The translations under genes were made by a program, and so were the position numbers. Below, one piece after another: positions 11,759 to 23,137 of a stretch of DNA of 64,000 nt (positions within the stretch are counted from its first letter, which is position 1; each line of letters opens with the position of its first letter). Location of the stretch: assembly GCA_964059195.1 (NCBI GenBank), contig CAXKWD010000006.1:14066530-14130529 (forward strand), in the 5' to 3' direction. Below the pieces are notes generated by a model. The model saw only the letters and a program-made list of their open reading frames with translations, was not told the DNA's origin and searched no databases. This DNA comes from Ectobius pallidus. Taxonomy: Eukaryota > Arthropoda > Insecta > Blattodea > Ectobiidae.

Positions 11759-12403
11759 GCCCAGTCAAATTAGATAAAAATACATGGTTTTGCTGCAAAA
11801 AATCATGTAGTTCCAAATGTTTCAGGACTGTGTAGTGGGAGGTCCCCTGAAGAACGCCTAATGTTTTCCCGCCAATTTCAGGTGCCGCGGGGGGTGGGGG
11901 GGAGGCTCAAAGGTCCCTTTTTTCAGTTTTTGGCGCAAATCTCGAAAATAGTGCATCGTACAGAAAATGTTATGGTATTCAAAATTAAAGCTTATTAAAT
12001 TCCCGACAAAACGGTATATTCATATTTATCTTTATATGTTACCGTCTCCGAGAATGAGCCGGCGAAAATGGAAAAACTGCAGAAAAATTTGTAGCGCCTC
12101 ACGTTTTTCGTCGAACTCGCCCTTCCAAATCTTTAGTTTTCCATTTTACAAGAAACTTGTAAGAAAAGAAACTGTAGAGAATTACATGTTCTTCTAGAAT
12201 ATACATACATTTGATAATTTATCTTCACGTAGTCAAAAGTTAGACAGTTTTTAAATTTCGGGGTCGTTTTCGAGATTCCGCTAGTAAACTGCCCATCATT
12301 TTATTTCCGTTTTCAAGTGCTTTAACTCTCTTTATCACTTTATGTATTGTTTATGTAAACATAAATGGTATTTATTACCCATATAACTAATATATATATA
12401 TAT
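11759..12403 (+). repeat. Left terminal inverted repeat of the nuclease transposon
   Basis: Inverse of 14551-15190 with about 95% visual identity apart from small indels near the tip. Shared words: GTAGTTCCAAATGTTTCAGG, CTAATGTTTTCCCGCCAATT, GTGCATCGTACAGAAAATGT, CTCCGAGAATGAGCCGGCGA. The open frame at 11967-12197, with its mirror in the right arm, is a shadow of this repeat and not a gene. Confidence 0.9.
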
Positions 12404-12549
12404 GTATAGGCCTATGCATGTGAGCCTTTATACCAGTATGTATAAAATGTGAACTTTTATGTAGGCCTACGTTATTTATTGTTTACATAATCGACGTAGT
12501 ATACATAGTTAGTGTACGACGGTTTTAACTAAAATACTACTATTTCCAA

Positions 12550-14497
12550 ATGTTGGTAAGACTGTGGTCTGATATGGCAATTGAAGTGACACTGATGCGT
12601 GACATGAAAAGTGAAGGTGGACTTACACGAGGGAGAGGCATGAGTGATTCTGTGTTGGCAAAATGGGTTGGAGGGGCACGCACAGCTACAGCCATATGTT
12701 CTTCATTAGAGCAGTTTGCCGGCGTCCATTCTGTGAGTGGAGAACAGCATGTCGACTTTCGAGCATCACGAGTTAGCAGAAATGACCAAGACAGAAGGAA
12801 ACTTGCTCAGTGGATGGCTGATCACCCGCCATTTTCTGTACGCGATTCTTTGATGTCCCTTTCAACCGGAGTAATAGGAACCAATAACATCAACAAGCAA
12901 TGAAAATCGGAACCCGTACAATGGAAACTTTTGTTGGAATGACCTTCGCAGAAATGAAGCAGTGTAAGAAGAACGCAGTAGTCCCATTGGCTGCTATGAG
13001 CAACACTGTCAAACTGGACAACGGAGTGGTGGTGATCGAGCCTTTAATGATTTTCCAGAGGACCATAATAACCCAGAAAACTAAAGAGGATGTAGAGGAG
13101 CTGTTGAAGTGTGAATTAGCCCCATACCCCATGACTCTTTTCGACGAAGGGACCATGAGGAAAACGAAAAAGTCAGCTCTCTACGATGCCTTTCCGTCAA
13201 GCAATAAAATGGTCAACTTGAAGAACAGTTTCACGGTAATCGATGGAGGGTTCCTCCTTCATAGAGTAAAGTGGAACAACACAAAGTTCGCCTCCATCTG
13301 CGATCAATATGTGTCTTACATGATCAACCGTTACGGCTACAACTCTGCTGTGGTTTTTGACGGTTACGAAGACACGAATTCCACGAAAAGAGCCGAACAA
13401 CATCGAAGGGCATCAAGTAAAACATCAGTGGATATAGACTTTGATGAGAACATGGTGGCTACTGTTCAGCAGGAAAACTTCCTTTCCAACGAAAGGAACA
13501 AAACCAAGCTGATATGTATGTTAGCGCAGGCCTTGGACGCAAAAGGTGTACAAGTCATCATAGACAAAGGAGACGCTGACTGCAGCGTTGTTAGGTGTGG
13601 ACTGGAAAATACCTCTCATTCAACTGTGGTGGTAGTTGGCGAAGACATAGACCTGCTCGTCTTGCTCGTGGCACTCACACCACGAGACACGAATGTGTTT
13701 TTTATGAAGCCTGGACGAGGCAACACAGAAGACAGGTTGTACTCCTCCCAACATTCTGTTTATCCATTGCTTCACTGGATGCGATACCACTTCTGCGATT
13801 TATGGAAAAAGTAAAGCAGCCATACTTAAATGTTTCCAACGGTTTCCTAACGAAACCAAAAACATCGCTGAAGTGTTTTACGACTCCACATCCGCGCCAG
13901 GAGATATTGCTGAAGCTGGGGAACAAATGTTCCTACTGATGTATCAGGCCCCACCCAACGAGCATGACCTCAATCATCACAGGTACATTTCATTTTGTAT
14001 TGCATGTACTAACTTAATTGAATCATGCTGTTTGATAAATAAATATTCTATTCTATTCTATTGTGTTTTATCCACAGGTACAATTGCTTCATCAAATCAA
14101 GATGAAAGCGAACTTGTCTTCATTGCCACCTACAAAAGATGCTGCTCTACATCACTCGTGCAGAGTGTTTCTACAGGTCCAGCAGTGGTTTGGAAATGAA
14201 TCTCTCGAACCTGAACGTTGGGGTTGGACAAGAGAAGATGGGGGATATCTGACTCCTATTAAGACCAAGGCCCCTATTGCACCTGACAGCGTGCTCAACT
14301 CCATATTTTGTCATTGTGCCACAGGCTGCGGTATGAGATGTGGATGCCGGAAAGCCGGCATCCACTGCTCACCTGTCTGTGGCAATTGCCACAGTGCTTG
14401 CACTAACAATGCTCCCGTTCAAGAGGACTTTGAAGAGTTGTACGATGAGGAATATGAGTATGAAGAGCTTTTAATGTGTGACAGGATGGAAGGGTGA
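12550..14497 (+). pseudogene. XPG/FEN1-like nuclease with C-terminal CXC-type cysteine cluster (frameshifted)
   Basis: Segment 1 (12550-12900) contains WSDMAIEVTLMRDMKSEGG. Segment 2 (12897-13760) holds the nuclease core: IDGGFLL (D115 counted from the ATG at 12900), VVFDGY (D154), GDADC (D225, D227) and VVVGEDIDLLVLL (E248, D249, D251). Segment 3 (13765-13982), in the next frame, opens with HCFTGCDTTSA. These acidic blocks follow the order of XPG/FEN1-type 5' nucleases (first Asp, second Asp, E/D cluster, DxD, GCD). A 95 bp intron at 13983-14077 has CACAG|GTACAT and TTATCCACAG borders. Segment 4 (from about 14096) ends with CHCATGCGMRCGCRKAGIHC and more Cys residues, a tesmin-like CXC cluster, then an acidic tail. 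Frame breaks near 12890, 13744-13765 and 14095 make this a pseudogene. I recall multi-copy arthropod proteins with this layout and a longer N-terminus; here that part is absent. Confidence 0.75.
13983..14077 (+). other. Intron within the nuclease pseudogene
   Basis: A GT donor at 13983 and an AG acceptor at 14076-14077, preceded by a T-rich tract (TTGTGTTTTATCC). Removing it joins the histidine-rich end of one coding segment (LNHHR) to YNCFIKS in frame. Both borders carry the word ACAGGTACA. Confidence 0.7.
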
Positions 14498-14550
14498 GCG
14501 GAAATTAGGTTGTGTAAGTCTCTTTTATTACTTTTGCATTATTAGCTATT

Positions 14551-15190
14551 ATATATATATATATATATATTAGTTATATGGATAATAAATAACATTTATG
14601 TTCACATAAACAATAAATAACGTGATATAGAGAATTAAAGCACTTGAAAACGGAAATAAAATGATGAGCAGTGTACTAGCGGAATCTCGAAATCGACCCC
14701 GAAATTTAAAAACGGTCTAACTTTTGACTACGTGAAGATAAATTATAAAATGTATGTATATTCTTGAAGAACATGTAATTCTCTACAGCTTCTTTTCTTA
14801 CAAGTTTCTTGTAAAATGGAAAACTAAAGAATTGGAAGGGCGAGTTTGACGAAAAACGTGAGGCGCTACAATTTTTTCTGCAGGTTTTCCATTTTCGCCG
14901 GCTCATTCTCGGAGACGGTAACATATAAAGATAAATATGAATATACCGTTTTGTCGGGAATTTAATAAGCTTTAATTTTGAATACCATAACATTTTCTGT
15001 ACGATGCACTGTTTTCGAGATTTGCGCCAAAAACTGAAAAAAGGGACCTTTGAGCCTCCCCCCCACCCCCCGCGGCACCTGAAATTGGCGGGAAAACATT
15101 AGGCGTTCTTCGGGGGACCTCCCACTACACATTCCTGAAACATTTGGAACTACATGATTTAATGCAGCAAAAAATCTAATTTGACTGGGC
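14551..15190 (-). repeat. Right terminal inverted repeat of the nuclease transposon
   Basis: Reverse complement of 11759-12403. The inner end is a (TA)n tract at about 14551-14570. The outer tip is TAATTTGACTGGGC ending at 15190. Confidence 0.9.
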
Positions 15191-16099
15191 TAATAGATGC
15201 ATAATAATATACGAGTCGCTTGTTTGTAAAAAATAATGCATACGAACTAGTATTTATAAAAAGCTTGTGAAAATATGAATAATAATCCCGAGGAAAGTTC
15301 AATTCAAATATTGAATTGGAGCTGGTGCCAGCAACATCACGGCAGCAGTTGTAGTTGTAGACTATGAGAAGGAATATATTGCAATTAAATGCTGGTGCAT
15401 CCTTGGTAAGCAATGATTCTCATGTGAATGAAGATGCGAAAAGTTGTTGGCTTATATTTGTTGTGAAATGATGAAGTGGGCTACCGTGTTTTTCGAAAAA
15501 CCCTGGTAAAGTTTCTGTTTATCATAAAGGAACGTATGACCTAATATATGCTTCAATCCATGTTAAAGTTGGTGTGACTGGACAATGATATCTGGATTTC
15601 GTTTATAGATTGCCATGACGACTTAACATACTAGGCCGATTTTAGCGGCCTAGGTTGCTAAAATGCAATTTTTCGGCGTGTTACCTGTCCGACAAGCAGC
15701 TGTTTTAGAGAGCGTGAAGTAAAAAGGTTTTATTGGTTATGTACCTACTACTTGTGGCTTGTAATGGGACCTCTGCGTAAGTTGGTTATAATAATTTTAA
15801 TTCATGTTAAGAATGCTTTACTATTTGCATAATATATTTACGCCAGTCTGTAGCATCAAGTTTCATAAAATCAATGTATCATAATTATATGCAAACACGC
15901 ATCCATTCATGTTGGAAATGTTTAATAATGATTAATGAGCCATTTTATGTAAAATATTCTATAATATTATAAGCATAGTGATATATTTGAATAAACAATA
16001 TGTTGGTAATGCATCAGCTTATGCCAATCATCATTGAAATCCCGGCTTCACCAATGTGAGACAACGCAGGATAAAAACAGTAAGATATTTTAGGTTTGT
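15191..16099. other. Unassigned AT-rich stretch
   Basis: No gene, RNA or repeat border recognised. Confidence 0.45.
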
Positions 16100-16111
16100 A
16101 ACTAGTTTCTG

Positions 16112-16519
16112 TCCTCTCACGCAGCGGGCCCGCTTTCGATTCCTGGTCGGGACAAGTTACCTAGGTGGGGTTTTTCCTCACCTGTGAGACAAATGTCGGG
16201 TAACTTTAGGCCCTTGTGGTCCCCGGATATCATCTGGCCATCCTCGCCTTATTTGGAGTGAGTGAGTGTGTGTGTGGGAATGGTGTGTCTCGTCCTATGT
16301 GTTCATGTTGTCTCGGAGGTGGCCCAGGCATTGGGCTGATCACTCATCCGGGGAGGCCCTCCATGTCCTTGTCTGGTCAAAAAAGTATGTATGTGATCCA
16401 AAGCTAATCCCTCTCCCGACAGGTCGCGGCCCTGTAAGGCCCGGCGGCTAGGGTCGCTTAAATCCTAAAAGGGAGAGGTTAAACGAAGAAAAAGGAAGAA
16501 AGAAAGAAAGACAGAAAGA
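16112..16519 (+). mobile_element. SINE-like retroelement with (GAAA)n tail
   Basis: Flanked by a perfect 12 bp direct repeat AACTAGTTTCTG at 16100-16111 and 16520-16531. The head contains a B-box-like CTTTCGATTCC, and the 3' end is a GAAA-rich tail (about 16482-16519), as for an RNA-mediated insertion. No A box is visible, so the 5' end may be truncated. Short open frames inside are not credible genes. Confidence 0.75.
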
Positions 16520-16851
16520 AACTAGTTTCTGGACATCCTAGTAGGGAAAACTAAGCTTCGAAGGTCCAATTATGTAAATATTTATTAAGTCCTCTAATGA
16601 AGGTGACCACACGGATCCATACATTACTGGTGTATTAAAATATATTAAAAAACACATTTAAAATCAAACTTAAATCTTATAGTTTAAATTTGACGAAATT
16701 TTATTTGTATATCTTAAACAAGCTGGGAGCCTTGAAGACATCATGAAACGGTGCCATGGTATTGAAGAAGAAGAAGAAGAAAACACTATTGGGTCATTTG
16801 GACGCGGGAAAGAAAATTAGACTGTCGCACATAAGAGAGGTAGACTTAGAC

Positions 16852-17299
16852 TCCATTCGTCCTGTTTTTTGACAAAATGTCCCGTTGTCCCGAAAGTTTT
16901 ATTGGGGGAAGTCAAATGTCCCGCTTCTTTTGTGATTGTGATTGGTCAGTGTGTTTCACGCTACATTAAAAAAGTTACAACAGTGAAGGTCTTGCTCATT
17001 GTCAAAACATACTTTAATGTGCTGACTTTTTTGATAAATTATTGGAAAAAACGCACTTATTGATAGAATACTTAAAAGGGATATGTACAGTGAGGCATGT
17101 ATTTCTGTGGAATAAGTTATCTACATCAGTCTGCTTACGACATTGAAGAAGTCATTTGGGGTAATTTGTGCCCATGAGACAAATATTCCCTAAATTTTGT
17201 GAATTAAGTTTTTGTCCCACTTTTTCTTAATTGTCCCAGGTATTTTACAAACACAAATTAAATGTCCCGTTTTTATATAAACATAATATGGACACCCTA
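16852..17299. mobile_element. Probable non-autonomous hAT-like element
   Basis: Flanked by an 8 bp direct repeat ACTTAGAC (16844-16851 and 17300-17307). The right end, GGACACCCTA, read inward is TAGGGTGTCC; the left end is a diverged TCCATTCGTCC. TGTCCCG-type words recur inside near both ends. There is no transposase. The weak terminal match limits confidence. Confidence 0.5.
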
Positions 17300-17307
17300 A
17301 CTTAGAC

Positions 17308-18057
17308 GGTCCTTAAATTGTGTAGAATAAATTTTTATGTGTGCCATTACTGATTTTTTTGTAGGTTGTAGTCTATCCAGTTTTTGTGAACAGCATACAA
17401 TATAGTTATGTTTTACTTCTACCTGATAGTGAATAGACTTTAGCGAATTCATTTGCATACAGGTGTTGTCAAATAGTGCGTTGTTGATTCTCCATTTTGT
17501 TGCTCATTCTATGCTTAATAATAACCCGTAGAGAGAGGAGTACGGTGCTTGATAGAATTTCCAGTCATATCCCATCTTTCCCTATCAGTAGGCTATAGGG
17601 AAAAAAAACAATTACCGACAAAGAATTGGTTGTCGTTTCGCACGGTGGTATTGAAACATCAAAAAGTTTTCATAACTAGGAATTTTATTCCATTAAAATA
17701 GCTGGAGAGAAGGGTTGAAAACACATTTTCATCTGGAATGGATGACAACGTATTAGATGGGTCAGTGCCTGCTATCACTAGAAGTAGATTCCGACCAACC
17801 AGAAGCATCCTCGAGAATCCCCTTCAGGATCGCTCCCGGGATTGGTTGGCCGTGACGCAGAAGCGGGAAATTTAATTTAGTTGCATTTTCCCGTCACAGC
17901 TTGTTGGTGGGAGATGAGTTTCGAGGTAGGGGTTTTCGCTCTTCGTTAGTCAGCTCTTGGGGGTGGTAGGGGGTTGTTCCCTGGCCCCAAATTCAAACTG
18001 CAAAACTGTTCTATGTGAGGTTCTCTGTAGTCATTTTACAAAAGCTATTCACATGCT
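17308..18057. other. Unassigned stretch
   Basis: Nothing recognised. A GATTGGTTGGCCG word near 17842 also occurs near 62617. Confidence 0.4.
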
Positions 18058-18812
18058 CTAAGATAGTGTAACACTCCTTTAAATACATTCATACTACATA
18101 TGAATAACACCGAAATATTTTACCTGCGTATAGAGTGGACATAGACAAGCAACTTTTATTAGGAGATTTTTACTCTATGACGTAAAATGTCATAGGGCAT
18201 TAAAGTCAATACAATTTGGTGCTCAAGTTCTAAGACTGTGTAACACTCCTTTAAATACATACATACTACATACAGGGTGTTAATGAATAACACCGAAATA
18301 TTGTACCTATGTAGGCCTATAGAGGGGACATAGACAAGAAACTTTTATTAGGAGATATTTGCTCTATGGCGTAAAATGTATGTGCTGCAGGGCATTAAAG
18401 TCACTACAGTTTGGTGGTCATAAGTAATAATAAAACGAAATAGGGTTACAATTTTCATTAAATTGACTTCATGCCTTCTTAGTGATCGGTAAAACCTCAT
18501 TCTTAATCATTCATCAACAAGCAATATCGTAATTTAATAGTTTTCATAATCTGCGAAATTTACGGACTATTAACATGACTGGCCGCCACTGCATTAGTTC
18601 TATTATTCATAACTTAAGTGTTAACAACGAAGTTCATTTGTTTTGCATTTTTCAAAATATTAGAAGTCAGTGGCGGTCATGGCCAGGGTGATTTTTTGCT
18701 GTAACAGGAAAAATTGAATCCATAGAGCAAAAATCCCCTAATAAAAGTTGTTTGTCTGTGTCCCCTTTATACACAGGTAAAATATTTCGGCGTTATTCAT
18801 TAACTCTCTGTA
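18058..18812. mobile_element. Short inverted-repeat element with a partial tandem duplication of its left end
   Basis: The left end (ACAGGGTGTTAATGAATAAC, from 18272) is inverted at the right (GTTATTCATTAACTCTCTGT, ending 18811). The arms continue about 110 bp, with shared words ACTTTTATTAGG and TGCTCTATGG. Positions 18058-18229 duplicate the left arm directly (GTGTAACACTCCTTTAAATA occurs in both). Inside, CATGACTGGCCGCCACTG and CAGTGGCGGTCATGGCC form a second inverted pair. No coding content. A related right end is at 25000-25045. Confidence 0.7.
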
Positions 18813-19783
18813 TATCTTCCCTCAGTTAAAATCTTCACGCTTATGCTAGATAGCGATTGTTACAATTGTCCACGAATCCTCTGTATGTCGTATTCAGAAA
18901 ATGATTTAATTTATTTTAGACGAGCTTTCTTATATATATTTGAATTGGACATATATTTTTATGCTCGAGCCAAAGTAGAAGTATACCTTAGACCTGTTTC
19001 AGTATTACACTTTTGTTCAAGAAGAGGGCATGAAATCATTAGCAATGAATGATTCACTTTTAATCTTCGGTCTTTTGTTTCTTTAAACTTAGACTGTATT
19101 AAGTTTCCGTACACTTTACCTCATGTTATACTACACCACAGACTAAGTTTAGGGTTGCACTCGTATGTACAATAAGACGAGTATTCCTTAAATTATTAAG
19201 TCGAATTAAACTTTTGCCTGCTTCTTACATTAATACATTTCATTGCGATAGTGGTAATATCAATGCAATATATGAAATACCAGACGAATAAGTAACTGTG
19301 TGAGAAAACTACAAGATAAGTACCGGTACTTTATTAATTATTTACATTATTGTGTACTAGTCAAATTATATAAAATGTTTACAGCAACATTCTACAAGAA
19401 GCAATTAATTGTAGGGCAGGCTTACACACTAAAAAGCTAGAATATATTGTCTTAAATGCCCGTTATCTCATTTGACAGTTAACTCGCTAATGAGTTGGTT
19501 TCAGTATCACATTAATATAAAATTATATCAAAATAAGTATTGTCTTATTAGCTATTAGTGCGTACTGGTCAAGTTGTAAAATATTGTCACACCGGACACC
19601 GGTGACGATCACTAATAGAGATACATTCGTTTGAATTTGAGTAAGTCACAGAGGCCATGCCCCCAATCCTGTCATATGCCTATGATCGATGACGCAGCGG
19701 TCGGGTGGTAGGCGTAGTCCCTTCAGGGGTGTAGCGCCAAGGAGTTTAATTTTTTTCAAAGTGTGATTTACACAGCGCTGCTT
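18813..19783. other. Unassigned AT-rich stretch
   Basis: Nothing recognised. The frame at 18843-19052 has no family resemblance. Confidence 0.4.
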
Positions 19784-20165
19784 CTAACTCTGTAGCTTCT
19801 TGACAATTTCCTGGAACGAATATCTGGCTGACAAATTAGCTACCTGATAAACGTTGGTCGCTCTTGAGTACCATGCTGTCAGAGGAGGATTAATTTTAAA
19901 AGAGGTTGATCTTATATTTTCGGAACTCTTCTTCGTCCTTCTTGACATTTTCCTTTGGTAGGTCGTCAAACACCTGTCTTATTTGACCGTATTGCAGAGT
20001 TTGTTGGAATAGCCTATTCTTTATTTTAATGTACCAAATTATGGGATAGTTTTCTAACGCTTCGGGTACAACCCATGTATCATTAGGTTTCAGTCGACTG
20101 CCTTTCGGCGCCATTCCAGTCGATAAAATTTCAAAGGATACCAAATATCTCCTCTTACATATGAC
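19784..20165 (-). pseudogene. Unrecognised coding remnant
   Basis: On the minus strand two overlapping frames hand over to each other. One reads LKPNDTWVVPEALENYPIIW and ends FRKYKINLF; the other continues QRKMSRRTKKSSENIRST and ATNVYQVANLSARYS. Upstream, a third frame gives YVRGDIWYPLKFYRLEWRRK. The amino-acid make-up looks like real protein and the frame switches look like indels, so this may be an old gene or transposon fragment. I do not recognise the family. Confidence 0.35.
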
Positions 20166-21239
20166 TCAGTAATAGTTAATACTTTCTGTTTTTATTTCCG
20201 CTACCTATGGTACTATTAATTAATACATTCGACCCTGAAATTTAGTGCGTTTTGAACATAAATACACATTTTGAAGTCTTCTGGGGAAGTGACACGGTGA
20301 TTCAGGACGGTATCCTCTTACTTCTAATGCCACTTTAAATAAAGAAAATTTCACTTTAAGCTATTATCTCTAAAACAGCTTTAACGATTTTGTTGCAGTT
20401 ACAGACAGAATTCCAGGTTTGTCATGTTGCAAGAAATGTTTGCATTGAGTTGAAACAACTGAATACACAGTCCTCATTCTATATCAGAATGTGAAGTGAG
20501 AAAGATGTATTACCCATGCTTAAGATGAGTGTATTACATCAGATTTTATCTGGGTTGTGTATCCTTTGGGGATCCTTAACGACATATTATGTATTATGCT
20601 ACGTAATATAATATATGAACTTATAGCCTACTAAGAGCTAGATCGTTTATTTCGGAGGAGGAAGTTAGCCTATATGATCCATACTAGATTTCTCTCTTTC
20701 TGTACACTTGGTTATCTGCCTGTGTCATATATTCGGCAGTCATCTTGCTAAAAGCTTTGCGAGAGCGTTTAGCTGCGAATTCAAAATTAGACGCTAAGCG
20801 AAGAAAAAAGCTGCGTCTTTAGAAGTTTTGACGAGCGAATTTGCTAGCGAATAAACGCAGCAGCGTGTGAATCACCCTATCGATGCATAAATTTAACTGG
20901 GAATTGTGTTACATTATACCTATTTTAATTTCAAAATATCAAGTAAATAGTAGCCTATAACACACGCGATGCGAGTGTCTTTTGTATTTACTGCAAATAA
21001 GAAAACAAATACGGAGAGAGCTAGATTTAGGGTACACTCACAGAACGTTTCACGTATACATCTCCGATACAGCCTACCAGACGTTTTCATTATTACGGTA
21101 GGTAGCCTTTTGCATAGGCTAGATACTGTTTTCGACCCCCAAATTCGAAGTTGAGGTTTTAACATAAATACACTTTTTGAGGTCCCTGAATCCAAAAATA
21201 CTATTTTTGGAAATCTCTCTGTGAGTGTGTGTGTCTGTG
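20166..21239. other. Unassigned stretch
   Basis: No convincing gene. Positions 20745-20870 contain GC-richer, locally symmetric words (GCTGCGTCTTTAGAAG, ACGCAGCAGCGTG) without clear borders. Confidence 0.4.
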
Positions 21240-21720
21240 TTGATGTCTCTGAATAGTCTAGTTCCAGAACGGCAAACCGTATGAAAATAAAATTTTATAT
21301 TTTGGTTAGGTACGTTCTGAAGATGTGACACGAGTATTACCGACAAGTTTCTCTTATTTTTAAGGGGACTTGACATGAAGAAATTTTCCTTTTTCGCGTT
21401 TTTCTCGAAAACGGCTGTAACGTTTTTCTTTAAATTTTGCACGTGGGTTGCTTATACTAAGAGCTAAAACTTTTATTTGAAACATTTTTTTTTTTCAAAA
21501 AATTCTCTAGAGGGTAGTTATAAGCCACCTACTCTGAATACGCGCTCTTTGCAATACGGAAAATCGTTCGAAAGCAAAATTTTGTATTTGGGTTAGTGGC
21601 TTTGACACTAAGATTGGCGACGACTTACTCTTATTTTTAAGGACTACACATGGAGAAAATTTCGTTTGTTGCGATTTTCTCGAAAACGGTTCTGTATTAA
21701 GAGGCTAACTTTTATTTGGG
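21240..21720 (+). repeat. Two diverged copies of a dispersed repeat
   Basis: Copy A (21240-21530) and copy B (about 21541-21720) share TTTCTCGAAAACGG and TCTTATTTTTAAGG blocks. Copy A also matches 45560-45613 joined to 46284-46500 (words GGTTAGGTAC, TAAGAGCTAAAACTTTTATT, AAGCCACC). In that other copy a hAT element is inserted, so 21300-21330 represents the empty site. Confidence 0.75.
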
Positions 21721-22733
21721 CTGGGGGAAGTTATGTGACTTTCACATATTTTTACTAATAAGAGTAGACAATGTACTGCAATACAGAGTTTGGCCGGGTA
21801 TGAAATTCAATTCGTTACAGAATATAAATTATATAATGTGGTTATTTTAATATTCTCCGCTCTAAAACAGCAGCTTGAATGTTTTCTGCCCGAGGTATAA
21901 ACTTTAATATAATGCATATTTTTAAAACTATTCAACTCGCATTGAGCTGTGAAAAAAGTTAACTTTTCCCCCATGAAAAATTAACGTCTGCAGTATTGCG
22001 TCTAACAAATTAATATTTCATTCAATGTTTCTGGAAATGTTAAATTAAAAAGAGCTTAAAAGTGAATGGCTATTTATTTATTTATTTCATAGCCGTTATC
22101 TAAAAATAATAATCTGTATGATTCAGCCGCTGTACAAAATACTTTTATCACTGAATGACATTTTCTTATGGTGAGGAATGTGATATAATATAAATAGATT
22201 ATGGGTGAGTGCTGTCCAATAATCTATTTATATTAAAATTCTTTTACTTGGCATTGCGCTAGCGTTTCGCAAGAGTGTAAGGCTTACCGCAAGGGATAAC
22301 TCAGGGCTCTGTCTCATAGAACTTGCTAATGATATTAATTAATAATATTAGAACTCATAATATTATTCATTAGTTATCAAAATCTTGTTTCATAGAGATA
22401 TAAACACTACTCATAAAATCTGTTCACTAATATTATTAGTTCATTAGTGTTTTCTTTCCCTTCTTAGTCTTTTTGTCAATAGGCCTACAATTTCAAAGCA
22501 GCATGGCCTACATATATCTTCATAAATGTAACAAATAACAACTAGCTCTATGAAAGGAATAAATCTGCCAGGCACCTATTCAAGATAGCAGTAGGCTTAT
22601 GTAGCCTACTAAAATCTAGCCTCAAATGCTAAAAGCTTGTTATGACAAAAATTCCTGTGATAGCAGATAGAAGCTTTTTCTAAATTGATCATTAAATTAT
22701 ACTATTTCATTTTCCACAAATTTAAGATCACGA
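21721..22733. other. Unassigned AT-rich stretch
   Basis: Repeated ACTAATATTATTAG-like words at 22330-22450 may belong to an old repeat that resumes near 23180-23310 beyond the SINE. No gene recognised. Confidence 0.4.
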
Positions 22734-23127
22734 GTCGGCCGCGGTGGTCTAGAGGTAGCGTGCCCGCCTCTAGATCCGCAGGGCGCGGGATCAAACCCGG
22801 CCGCGGTCGATGGATTTTTCGGGACGTAAAAATCCTGGGCACGGAGTCCTCCGGTAGGGACTTTAAGCTGTGGGTCCCGTGTCGTAGATTTACGGCACGT
22901 AAAAGAACTCCAAGCCTAAATTAGAGCCTCTGGACAAAATTTATCGGCCCTTTCACGTCCAAGAAATACTTAGTTTCCAGAGGGGGGTTGCGAGGCGATG
23001 GGCTTACCACCTGTCCTTCTACCCTCTCTCGGAAAATAAGCATATCAAAATTAGTATAGGTAATGAAACCTCCGCTTGGAGGCCCCTTCGCCCCACCTGG
23101 GGATCATAGGGTACCAGATACAGAGAT
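22734..23127 (+). mobile_element. Full-length tRNA-derived SINE (GTCGGCCGCGGTGG family)
   Basis: Length 394 bp, flanked by a perfect 10 bp direct repeat AAGATCACGA (22724-22733 and 23128-23137). The head has an A box (TGGTCTAGAGGTAGCGTG) and a B-box variant (GGGATCAAACCC). The body carries GGCTTGGAGTT words in antisense and ends CCAGATACAGAGAT. Other copies: 47888-48276 (near full length, antisense) and 10142-10402 (truncated). Confidence 0.9.
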
Positions 23128-23137
23128 AAGATCACGA

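Larger units (their letters stand above)
11759..15190 (+). mobile_element. DNA transposon with ~640 bp TIRs carrying an XPG-like nuclease/CXC gene
   Basis: The element is 3,432 bp. Its outer ends are GCCCAGTCAAATTAGA (from 11759) and its complement ending at 15190. The arms can be followed inward for about 640 bp to matching TA repeats. Between them lies a degenerate single gene on the plus strand (12550-14497). The flanks share only TA next to the termini, so the target duplication is unresolved. A lone protein with a nuclease fold inside long inverted repeats suggests that it is, or derives from, the transposase; superfamily Academ, whose transposases contain an XPG-like nuclease, is the closest named candidate. 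That assignment is inference. The coding part lacks the upstream region I would expect of the full-length family and has several frame breaks, so this copy is probably inactive. Confidence 0.8.

Noticed and set aside
11967..12197. A 76-codon frame mirrored at 14706-14993
   Set aside because: Both lie in the terminal inverted repeats of the nuclease element, and the match reflects the DNA repeat.
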